A stretch of DNA of 22,983 nt from the NCBI GenBank assembly GCA_002404295.1, contig DHJK01000188.1, positions 31,008-53,990 of the forward strand. Reading direction: 5' to 3'. Made by a program: the position numbers and the translations under genes. The DNA is from Legionellales bacterium UBA4722. Its GTDB lineage: Bacteria; Pseudomonadota; Gammaproteobacteria; DSM-16500. This document shows, piece by piece, positions 1 to 6,674 of this stretch; positions within the stretch are counted from its first letter, which is position 1, and each line of letters begins with the position of its first letter. The notes below the pieces were generated by a model. That model was given only the letters and a program-made list of their open reading frames with translations. It did not search any database and was not told the origin of the DNA.

Positions 1-108
1 CGAGCGAAGCGAAGCAATCCAGCTCGAAAGCAAAGCTTCAGAACGCTAATCTTAGATACTAAGTTTTGCTTTCGAGCTGGATTGCTTCGCTTCGCTCGCA
101 ATGACGAC
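1..108. repeat. Long inverted-repeat element, type A, left end cut by window edge
   Basis: Positions 1-98 fold back on themselves: the left arm beginning CGAGCGAAGCGAAGCAATCC is the reverse complement of the sequence ending at 98, and the right arm runs on to about 108, so the partner of its last 10 bases lies outside the window. The centre (about 37-63) closely matches the centre of the copy at 13966-14083. It lies downstream of gcvPB, so gcv read-through transcripts would carry the hairpin. No ORF of its own and no transposase; it looks like a non-autonomous (MITE/REP-like) repeat. Confidence 0.85.
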
Positions 109-170
109 GTGAAATCAAGCAAAATTCGTGCGAATACCTCAGGTCGTAATCACGGTGGTTGTATATTGCC

Positions 171-1625
171 TTATTTTTCACGATAAACCAAATCTAACTC
201 TCTGGCTGCTTTTACTTCGTCTAAACGTTTGACTGGCAATGTATGCGGCGCCGTACGCACCAACTCGGGCTGGGTTTTAGCTTCATGTAAAATCTGAATA
301 AGCGCATCAGCAAACGCATCTAACACTTCTTTCGTTTCAGTTTCAGTAGGCTCTATTAATAAGCATTCCGGCACTAACAACGGAAAATACATAGTCGGGG
401 AATGAAAATCATAATCCAATAAGCGTTTTGCAACATCTAATGCAGTAATATGCAGTTCTTTGGCTTCTGTTTTTAACGTGATTATAAATTCATGGCTTGC
501 GCGACGATTAGCATAAGCGGGAGTGAATCCAGCAGCTTTTAATCTAGCTAACAAATAATTAGCATTCAAGGTAGCAAATTCAGCAACGCGTTCCATGCCT
601 TCTTTACCTAACAAGCGTGCATACATATACGCACGTAAAATAATGCCCGCATTACCCATAAAAGCAGATAATCGGCCTATCGTTTGTGGATATTCTTTTT
701 CAGTAAGCCAATCATAAAATCCATCTTTCTTCCCTACAATGGGCATTGGCATAAAAGGTACTAAGCGCTCACTCACAGCAACAGGGCCGCCACCCGGACC
801 GCCGCCGCCATGCGGTGTTGCAAATGTTTTATGTAAGTTAATGTGCATCACATCAAAACCCATATCACCTGGACGTACTTTTCCAAGAATCGCATTTAAA
901 TTTGCGCCGTCATAATAGAGCAAACCACCGGCCGTGTGAACAATGGTAGCGATTTCTTCGATTTTTTGCTCAAACACACCTAACGTTGATGGATTGGTTA
1001 GCATGATACCTGCTGTTTGCGGCCCAACCGCGGCGCGTAAGCTTTCAATATCAACATTGCCATCTTTATCCGTTGGAATTTCTCGCACCGTATAGCCGCA
1101 TTGCGCAGCTGTCGCAGGATTTGTACCATGCGCCGCATCGGGCACTAATATTTCTGTACGCGCTGCATCATTTCGAGCACGATGGTAAGCGCGAATCATA
1201 GCTACACCCGCAAATTCACCTTGCGCTCCAGCCATAGGGGTTAATGAAACACCTTGCATACCCGTCATTGCTTTTAATATTTCTTGTAGCTCGTAAGCAC
1301 AAGCGAGATAACCTTGGCTATTTACCGGTAGTGATAAAGGATGATGATTTAAAAATCCATCAAGCATAGCTAAATGATGCACGCCCCGTGGATTATATTT
1401 CATTGTGCAAGAACCAAGAGGATAAAATTGTGTATCAATAGAAAAATTAGCTCTAGATAATTTTGTAAAATGACGCACGACTTGAAGCTCCGATACCTCA
1501 GGCAACCTGGGCTCATCTTGTCGCAACAAATGCGCAGGAATCGTTATCTTAGCAGCGGAACGACGCGGAATTTGTGAAGTTGCACAGCGGCCTTTATGCG
1601 ATAACTCAAAGATAAGTTCTGACAT
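171..1625 (-). CDS. gcvPB: Glycine dehydrogenase (decarboxylating) subunit 2, P-protein C-terminal half
   Basis: This is the PLP-binding half of the two-subunit glycine decarboxylase. With GcvPA it decarboxylates glycine and passes the aminomethyl group to the lipoyl arm of GcvH, in the cytoplasm. Seen in the 484-residue product: the substrate-side motif FYPLGSCTMKYNP near residues 68-79, DAAHGTNPA at 163-171, and NLHKTF at 263-268 with the Schiff-base lysine at K266, followed by the glycine-rich loop PHGGGGPGGG. Length is normal for the family. The start at 1625 overlaps the end of gcvPA by 20 bases, which suggests translational coupling. It is last in the gcvT-gcvH-gcvPA-gcvPB operon. No intrinsic terminator is visible downstream, only the hairpin repeat at 1-108. 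Confidence 0.97.
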   Translation of the reverse strand: MSELIFELSHKGRCATSQIPRRSAAKITIPAHLLRQDEPRLPEVSELQVVRHFTKLSRANFSIDTQFYPLGSCTMKYNPRGVHHLAMLDGFLNHHPLSLPVNSQGYLACAYELQEILKAMTGMQGVSLTPMAGAQGEFAGVAMIRAYHRARNDAARTEILVPDAAHGTNPATAAQCGYTVREIPTDKDGNVDIESLRAAVGPQTAGIMLTNPSTLGVFEQKIEEIATIVHTAGGLLYYDGANLNAILGKVRPGDMGFDVMHINLHKTFATPHGGGGPGGGPVAVSERLVPFMPMPIVGKKDGFYDWLTEKEYPQTIGRLSAFMGNAGIILRAYMYARLLGKEGMERVAEFATLNANYLLARLKAAGFTPAYANRRASHEFIITLKTEAKELHITALDVAKRLLDYDFHSPTMYFPLLVPECLLIEPTETETKEVLDAFADALIQILHEAKTQPELVRTAPHTLPVKRLDEVKAARELDLVYREK

Positions 1626-3021
1626 TTGATTTTTTCTCCGTTTTATCGTTTGAATGACTCGCGAGAGAAAGAACGGAAGTTAATAATGTCACAAATTTTT
1701 CAATATCTTCAGCCGTTTTTGTTTCTGTCGCACAGACTAATAAACATTCCCCTAATTCAGGATATACTTGGCGTAAGCTAAAGCCCGCTTGCACTTTCAA
1801 TTTTGCTAGTTCACGCAATACGACGTCCACAGATTTAGGCAACCTTATAACCCATTCGTGAAAATTGGGCATCTGAAAAACAAATTCAATTCCAGAAATA
1901 GTCGCCAACTTTTCCTGTAAGAGCTGCGCATTTTGATGACTCACTAAAGCAACCTGACGCAAACCTTTGGGCCCCATTAAACTCATATAAATCGTACTGG
2001 CTGTTACAAGCAAACCCTGATTAGTACAGATATTCGATGTTGCTTTTGCACGACGAATATGTTGTTCACGTGCTTGCATCGTTAATACAAATCCTTGTTT
2101 ACCTTCTGAATCAACAGTGCGCCCAACTACACGTCCTGGCAATTGTCTGACTAACTCTTTTTTGCAACACAAGAACCCATAATATGGTCCTCCCGACGCC
2201 AGCGGCACACCCAAGGGTTGACCTTCACCACAAGCAATATCCGCACCGGATTTTCCCCATTGCCCGGGTGCTTTTAATAAAGCCATCGCAAGTGGATTTA
2301 CGACAGCAATCGCTAGCGCATGCTTTGAATGCGCCCAATCAGTCAACGCATCTACTTCTTCCAATACGCCAAAAAAATTCGGTTGCGGAATGACTAATGC
2401 GGTGATGTCTTCTTTAGTCATTTCGTCAAGAGTCTCAAGTGAAACACAACCTGTTGTCTTGTCATAGGGGACTTCAATAATTTCAATACCTTGCTGACTA
2501 ACAATGGTTCTAACAACATCTTGATAAAAAGGATGCACTGCCCGCGGCAGCAAAATGCGGTTTGATTTATTTTTACGATTAAGGCGTACTGCCATTAATA
2601 TCGCTTCTGCTAAGGCAGTTGCACCATCATACATCGATGCATTGGATATATCTAAAGCCATCAAACTTGCCATCATCGTTTGATATTCATAAAGCAATTG
2701 CAATGTACCTTGACTTGCTTCCGCCTGATACGGTGTATAAGCCGTCATAAATTCACCACGACTTGTAATGCTCCATACGGCTGCAGGAATATGATGCTCA
2801 TAAGCACCTGCGCCAATAAAACAAAGCAACTCACTGTCAAGGTGCGCGCGTGCGCGCATAAGTCGACCCAATTCCATTTCAGTTAAACTCTCTGGAATAG
2901 CCGGTAAATTCTTAACGCGTAAATGAACTGGAATTTCATCAAATAATTGCTCGATGTTAGCAACATCAATCGTTGCTAACATTTGTTTGATATCATTTAC
3001 AGAATGCGGAATAAATGGCAT
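1606..3021 (-). CDS. gcvPA: Glycine dehydrogenase (decarboxylating) subunit 1, P-protein N-terminal half
   Basis: This is the non-PLP-lysine subunit that pairs with GcvPB to make the glycine decarboxylase heterotetramer. The 471-residue product begins MPFIPHSVND, as is typical of the family. It carries the conserved TPYQAEASQGTLQ stretch and MYDGATALAEA in the first third, and a central GGPYYGF followed by an R(L)PGRVVGRTVD segment, all hallmarks of the GcvP N-terminal domain. Length is close to the usual 440-470 residues. It starts 27 bases after gcvH stops, behind a weak GCGAGA ribosome site, and overlaps gcvPB by 20 bases. The split P-protein contrasts with the single ~950-residue GcvP of E. 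coli. Confidence 0.96.
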   Translation of the reverse strand: MPFIPHSVNDIKQMLATIDVANIEQLFDEIPVHLRVKNLPAIPESLTEMELGRLMRARAHLDSELLCFIGAGAYEHHIPAAVWSITSRGEFMTAYTPYQAEASQGTLQLLYEYQTMMASLMALDISNASMYDGATALAEAILMAVRLNRKNKSNRILLPRAVHPFYQDVVRTIVSQQGIEIIEVPYDKTTGCVSLETLDEMTKEDITALVIPQPNFFGVLEEVDALTDWAHSKHALAIAVVNPLAMALLKAPGQWGKSGADIACGEGQPLGVPLASGGPYYGFLCCKKELVRQLPGRVVGRTVDSEGKQGFVLTMQAREQHIRRAKATSNICTNQGLLVTASTIYMSLMGPKGLRQVALVSHQNAQLLQEKLATISGIEFVFQMPNFHEWVIRLPKSVDVVLRELAKLKVQAGFSLRQVYPELGECLLVCATETKTAEDIEKFVTLLTSVLSLASHSNDKTEKKSNVRTYL

Positions 3022-3048
3022 GGCATTTCTCGCTTTACTTTAAATAAA

Positions 3049-3438
3049 TTAATGCGCCTCTGATGCAACTTGTTTTGAATATTGCTCTGAATTTAATAAG
3101 TGCGGCGAATCATTTTCATAAGGACGAACCCGGAATAACCATCCTTTTCCGTAAGGATCATCATTAATCAATTGTGGTGTTTCAAACAACGCCTCATTAA
3201 TTTCAATCACTTCGCCCGATACAGGCGAATAAATATCAGCAGCCGCTTTTACGGATTCAACCACTGCACACTCTTGCCCTGACTCAAGACTACTTTCAGG
3301 CTCAGGTAGCTCCACATACACTAGATCACCTAACATGGTTTGTGCATGATCGGTAATCCCTACTGTGAGTATGTCATCATCTTTGCGCACCCATTCATGT
3401 GTTTTTGAGTACTGTAATTTTTTTGGCACACTATTCAT
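3049..3438 (-). CDS. gcvH: Glycine cleavage system H protein (lipoyl carrier)
   Basis: GcvH is the lipoylated shuttle of the glycine cleavage system. It carries the aminomethyl intermediate from GcvPA/PB to GcvT and is then reoxidised by lipoamide dehydrogenase, which is not in this window. The 129-residue product shows the H-protein pattern: KTHEWVR near residue 12, GITDHAQTMLGDLVYVELP at 27-45, and VVESVKAAADIYSPVSGEV with the lipoyl-accepting lysine at K64. Length matches the family (about 125-130). A clear Shine-Dalgarno (AGGAGTGGG) lies just upstream of ATG 3438, in the 10-base gap after gcvT. Confidence 0.97.
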   Translation of the reverse strand: MNSVPKKLQYSKTHEWVRKDDDILTVGITDHAQTMLGDLVYVELPEPESSLESGQECAVVESVKAAADIYSPVSGEVIEINEALFETPQLINDDPYGKGWLFRVRPYENDSPHLLNSEQYSKQVASEAH

Positions 3439-3448
3439 TTTCCCACTC

Positions 3449-4543
3449 CTAAGCTATGGCTACCGTGTTATTTTTACCTTGTCGAACAAAGGGTGGTTTA
3501 ATCACTTGTGCAGGATATTGCTTCCCACGGATTTCAACCAAACATTGTGCTCCTATTGTGACTGGCACGCGCGCCAATGCAATACCTTTATTGAGCGTAG
3601 GCGAAAAACTGCCACTGGTAATTTCACCTGCGCTCATCCCTTCTATGATCACTTTTTGATGATTGCGCAACACGCCTTGTTCAAGCAAGACCAAGCCCAC
3701 TAAACGGCGTTTCAAACCTGCTTGCTGCTGTTTTTCCAATGCTTCACGTCCAATAAATGCACGCTCTTTAGGTTCCCACGCCACCGTCCAGCCTAAGTTC
3801 GATTCTAATGGGGTGACTGCTTCATCCATATCCGCGCCATATAAATTCAAACCAGCCTCTAATCGCAATGTATCACGCGCGCCCAATCCACAAGGCTGTA
3901 TATTAGCAGCGACTAATTTTTCCCATAATGCAGGTGCTTCAGCAATAGGTAAAATGATTTCAAAACCATCTTCACCTGTATAACCAGTGCGTGCAATAAA
4001 CAATGAACCTAACGTGACTGCATGAAAGGATTTTAAATCAAGAATAGCTTGAAGCGGTGTGGGATCAAAAAGAGTAGCGAGCTTGTGGCGGACTTTTGGA
4101 CCTTGAATCGCTAACATAGCAAGATCTGTACGTTCAGCCAGCTTCAATGAATCTTCTTTTGCATGCGCATTAAGCCAGGCTAAATCTTTATCGCGTGTCG
4201 CAGAATTAACTACCAAACGATAAAAATTATCATCCATCTTATAAACAATTAAATCATCAATCACACCACCCTGCTCGTTTAACATGCACGTATAAAGCGC
4301 CTTACCAGGCGTTAGAACATCTATGTTATTCGCAAGCACCTGACGCAAAAAGGCTGGGACTGTTTGACCAGTCATGTCTACAATGGTCATATGCGACACA
4401 TCAAAAACGCCGGCGTCTTGGCGAACTTGATGATGCTCCTGCACTTGGGAGCCATAATGTAAGGGCATCTCCCAGCCGGCAAAATCAACTATCTTTGCAT
4501 TCGCAGCCAAATGAGATGCGTATAATGCTGTTTTTTTCCCCAT
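3449..4543 (-). CDS. gcvT: Aminomethyltransferase (glycine cleavage T protein)
   Basis: GcvT releases ammonia from the GcvH-bound aminomethyl group and transfers the one-carbon unit to tetrahydrofolate, giving 5,10-methylene-THF. The 364-residue product has the typical start with VDFAGWEMPLHY (19-30), AGVFDVSHM (44-52) and GGVIDDLIVYK (92-102) containing the folate-site aspartates D96/D97. Further on come ARTGYTGEDGFEI and LGARDTLRLEAGLNLYG. Length is normal. It is the first gene of the gcv operon. AAGGAAG lies 10 bases before ATG 4543 and a TATACT -10 box sits about 40 bases upstream. The short leader shows no tandem glycine riboswitch. Confidence 0.97.
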   Translation of the reverse strand: MGKKTALYASHLAANAKIVDFAGWEMPLHYGSQVQEHHQVRQDAGVFDVSHMTIVDMTGQTVPAFLRQVLANNIDVLTPGKALYTCMLNEQGGVIDDLIVYKMDDNFYRLVVNSATRDKDLAWLNAHAKEDSLKLAERTDLAMLAIQGPKVRHKLATLFDPTPLQAILDLKSFHAVTLGSLFIARTGYTGEDGFEIILPIAEAPALWEKLVAANIQPCGLGARDTLRLEAGLNLYGADMDEAVTPLESNLGWTVAWEPKERAFIGREALEKQQQAGLKRRLVGLVLLEQGVLRNHQKVIIEGMSAGEITSGSFSPTLNKGIALARVPVTIGAQCLVEIRGKQYPAQVIKPPFVRQGKNNTVAIA

Positions 4544-4580
4544 AGACTGAATACTTCCTTTTCTTCATATCAGGTTGAGA

Positions 4581-4609
4581 AGTATACCGATAAAAAATAA
4601 TGGTATCTA
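4581..4609 (-). promoter_or_regulatory. Candidate gcvTHPAPB promoter
   Basis: On the minus strand a TATACT -10 hexamer lies at 4581-4586, about 38 bases before the gcvT start. The hexamer at a 17-base spacing (4604-4609, TAGATA) is a poor -35. The placement in front of the first gene of the operon is what makes it plausible. Confidence 0.4.
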
Positions 4610-4642
4610 CTATGCGAGGCTCCAACATATTCACTATTCTAG

Positions 4643-4809
4643 TCGTGCCTGTGCCCGCATCTCAATCCTCGTCCTTGCGAGCGTAAGCGAAGCAACCCAG
4701 TCTTTCAACGCTGCTTTTAAGCCTCAGTGGTACTAATCAGCTTTAAAAAGACTGGGTTGCTTCGCTTACGCTCGCAAGGACGAGGATTGAGATGCGGGCA
4801 CGGGCACGA
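4643..4809. repeat. Long inverted-repeat element, type B, complete copy
   Basis: A 63-base left arm (4643-4705) is the reverse complement of 4747-4809 with one mismatch, leaving a 41-base centre. The outer part reads TCGTGCC...GTGCCCGC and the inner part GCGAAGCAACCCAGTCTTT. The centre is a diverged, reverse-orientation match to the centre of the copy at 15517-15702. The right flank ATTAGGCCGCTG resembles ATTAGGACAGTG beside that copy, so the true element probably extends about 10 bases further on each side. Together with promoters on either side, this element fills the 363-base gap between gcvT and the gene at 4907. No transposase or ORF. Confidence 0.88.
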
Positions 4810-4853
4810 TTAGGCCGCTGTCAAATGTCATACTTACCTTGACACCCCAGATC

Positions 4854-4859
4854 TATAAT
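4854..4859 (+). promoter_or_regulatory. Candidate -10 box for the 4907 gene
   Basis: A perfect TATAAT lies at 4854-4859. A TTGACA at 4839-4844 is too close (9-base spacer) to be its -35, and no good -35 lies at 16-18 bases. Initiation near 4866 would leave a leader of about 40 bases to ATG 4907 and would argue against the upstream TTG at 4877 as the start. Confidence 0.4.
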
Positions 4860-4906
4860 GAAAAAATCACCCGCACTTGCTTCACACAAAACAGGCAAAA
4901 AAATTA

Positions 4907-6055
4907 ATGCGATCCTTCAATGCAAAAATCACCCGACACTTTTCAACTTTGTTCTCACCCGCATCAACACAATCAACACCCTACTCTTACGTAGACAAAG
5001 ATAAAATTCACTATCTCCAAACGTATCAAAAATTTCCCTATTACACTCCCCCGCTACTCCCAACCCGTCCTGCTGAAGTAAAAAATTTTACATTTAATGC
5101 CAAACCTCTTTCGCCAAGCAATCCTTATGGCCAAGTCACAGAAGGGTGCAGCCACGCAGTGTACAGAGCAAAATCATCTTCTGGAAAAATTTATTACATT
5201 AAGGACTTAAGCGAAAGCAAGCTGGGCATACGCACACCAGATGAAGCACAATTTGTTACACATCAAGAAACATTTGCAACTTGGATAATGTATCAGCTCT
5301 TTGGCCCAGAACTGATCCCCGAAGTATTCCCCGTTAAATTTAAAGACAAATGGGGGCTCGCCTCTTCCGAAATAAAACATTTTGGCACACTGAATCAACT
5401 AGCTACACAATTAGGCTATACAGAACGATCCATTCTCTATGGAGAATCCGCCATTAAAGTTATTGATGGCAAAACATTTCTTTTACTCCCTGATGGAAAA
5501 GAACCTATTCGAGTGAAGGGACGAATAGCTTTCAAAGTAGCGCTCGGTTATTTGCTAGCACCCGATGACTCAGAAAACAGCCCTAAAAATATATTTATGA
5601 AACTCATTCTAGATCCCATTAATCTCAGACAAGTCGCATGTCCCGGCATGTTTGATTTTGGCTCCGTCTTTGAGCGTAATCAAATGAATCAATTTATTGA
5701 TGCCTGCCAACATGCCGATACAAAAGAAGAGCTTGCCATGCGATTAGCTATCAATCCTGTTGATGCACACATTCGCGAACTAAATGTACAAGATTATGAA
5801 ACCATAGCAGATCGTTTTTTAGCAAAAGAAACTGCCTTTCGAAGAATAGCAGGGCTACCCCATGAACAACTTATGATTGGATTGGACTGGTTCAAACAGA
5901 ACTCGCCTACCGAAGCATATGCTTACATTGAAGATATAATTAAAAAATATATTTTTTGCAGCACAGATCTTGCTGCCCTAGTTGCCGACAAAATAACAGA
6001 TATTAGGCGGAATGAAATGCGTCCTAAAGAAGTGCACGTGACATTGAAACCTTGA
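4907..6055 (+). CDS. Unrecognised protein with a remote atypical-kinase motif pattern
   Basis: I do not recognise this 382-residue protein by family. Its motif order resembles atypical kinases of the HipA/PI4K-like type. AVYRAKSSSGKIYYIKD at 84-100 could be a nucleotide loop plus ATP-anchoring lysine (K99). HQETFATWIMYQLFGPELIP (119-138) could be a C-helix with E121. LGYLLAPDDSENSPKNIFM (213-231) could hold a catalytic D220/D221 and N228, and MFDFGSVF (248-255) a metal-binding D250. All of these roles are inferred. The N-terminal ~60 residues are polar, Ser/Thr/Tyr/Pro rich, and show no signal peptide or membrane segment. ATG 4907 was chosen over an in-frame TTG at 4877, which has no ribosome site; AGGC lies upstream of 4907. 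The gene is visibly more A/T-rich than its neighbours. Its setting beside an LRR gene suggests a secreted effector, which is not proven. Confidence 0.75.
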   Translation: MRSFNAKITRHFSTLFSPASTQSTPYSYVDKDKIHYLQTYQKFPYYTPPLLPTRPAEVKNFTFNAKPLSPSNPYGQVTEGCSHAVYRAKSSSGKIYYIKDLSESKLGIRTPDEAQFVTHQETFATWIMYQLFGPELIPEVFPVKFKDKWGLASSEIKHFGTLNQLATQLGYTERSILYGESAIKVIDGKTFLLLPDGKEPIRVKGRIAFKVALGYLLAPDDSENSPKNIFMKLILDPINLRQVACPGMFDFGSVFERNQMNQFIDACQHADTKEELAMRLAINPVDAHIRELNVQDYETIADRFLAKETAFRRIAGLPHEQLMIGLDWFKQNSPTEAYAYIEDIIKKYIFCSTDLAALVADKITDIRRNEMRPKEVHVTLKP

Positions 6056-6077
6056 TTTTCACACCCATCAAAGAAAC

Positions 6078-6106
6078 TTGACCACTCCGCAATGTATGTA
6101 TATGCT
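6078..6106 (+). promoter_or_regulatory. Candidate promoter of the LRR gene
   Basis: TTGACC at 6078-6083 and TATGCT at 6101-6106 are separated by exactly 17 bases. Initiation near 6113 would leave a leader of about 30 bases before ATG 6144. It would make the in-frame TTG at 6114 an unlikely start, and would let this gene be transcribed independently of the one ending at 6055. Confidence 0.5.
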
Positions 6107-6143
6107 GCCATAATTGTATTATTTACATTTAAAAAGAGTCCTC

Positions 6144-6674
6144 ATGCAACAAAGAAAGCTTCGTCGCTTCACTTTTAAGGAAATCATAAACGAACTGCGC
6201 ACGAACCCTCACCTCGTAGATCTAGAAATCCAGCCATTTACTACAGAGCCCATGCTCAACAACATCGTTGACGGCGTTTTTTCCAACACAACCCATGAAG
6301 AGCTAATGCAGTTAACAGATGCACTACAAAAAAATATTTCTCTAAAATGCATTCGGATTAACTACACTGCTGCTGAGGAGACACCCGAGAATCTCCGCGC
6401 GAGCGCTGTAGTCATTAGCGATTCTCTAAAAAATCATCCTGCGCTAAAAACTCTCATTATCAATTTTTCAAGATCTGACATCGAAGAAGAAACCATATTT
6501 AAGTTTTTGAGATACTTAACCGGGTCAGCAAAAATTGAAAATTTTCATCTTCAAATTTGGCGTGGCACACCCATTTTTCTAAATCATCTAGGAGAAATGT
6601 TACAAAAAAAGATTGTTTGCGAGAAATCTCAATTCAAAGCGCCGATTTCCCTCAATATCCAGACTCAAAAATAA
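6144..6674 (+). CDS. LRR (RNI-type) protein, N-terminal frame
   Basis: This is the upstream part of a leucine-rich repeat protein. Read alone it gives 176 residues. Repeat starts of the ribonuclease-inhibitor type are seen at HLVDLEIQ (23-30), SLKCIRIN (66-73), ALKTLIIN (100-107) and KIENFHLQ (130-137), with helical spacers of about 28-35 residues. The pattern holds up to GEMLQKK (150-156). After that the zero frame runs about 20 more residues without LRR character and stops at 6674. In the -1 frame the LRR pattern resumes at once (see 6611-8161), so the intact product would be about 672 residues. ATG 6144 is preceded by AAGAG; an in-frame TTG at 6114 is less likely. LRR proteins of this kind usually bind other proteins, and in host-associated bacteria many are effectors. 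There is no signal peptide. Confidence 0.75.
   Translation: MQQRKLRRFTFKEIINELRTNPHLVDLEIQPFTTEPMLNNIVDGVFSNTTHEELMQLTDALQKNISLKCIRINYTAAEETPENLRASAVVISDSLKNHPALKTLIINFSRSDIEEETIFKFLRYLTGSAKIENFHLQIWRGTPIFLNHLGEMLQKKIVCEKSQFKAPISLNIQTQK
6590..6611 (+). promoter_or_regulatory. Candidate -1 frameshift site, A AAA AAG with upstream SD-like AGGAG
   Basis: In the zero frame the codons are TTA CAA AAA AAG ATT, so 6605-6611 forms the slippery heptamer A AAA AAG in the correct phase. AGGAG lies at 6590-6594, with 10 bases between it and the heptamer. E. coli dnaX is known to use the same heptamer with an SD-like element 10 bases upstream. A tandem -1 slip would make the next codon GAT at 6611 and enter the frame open to 8161. 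I see no strong stem-loop in the next 60 bases. The seven-A run could equally be a spot for an indel, or for transcript slippage. Confidence 0.5.

Noticed and set aside
4544..4642. A glycine riboswitch in front of gcvT
   Set aside because: The leader from the candidate promoter to the start is only about 35-40 bases and shows no tandem aptamer-like conserved segments.
4839..4859. TTGACA plus TATAAT as one consensus promoter
   Set aside because: Only 9 bases separate them, far too short for a sigma-70 promoter; TATAAT was kept as a lone -10 candidate.
6557..6611. TTG 6557 as an independent start for the downstream LRR frame
   Set aside because: There is no ribosome site, and the residues it adds before 6611 lack LRR character whereas the zero frame there has it.
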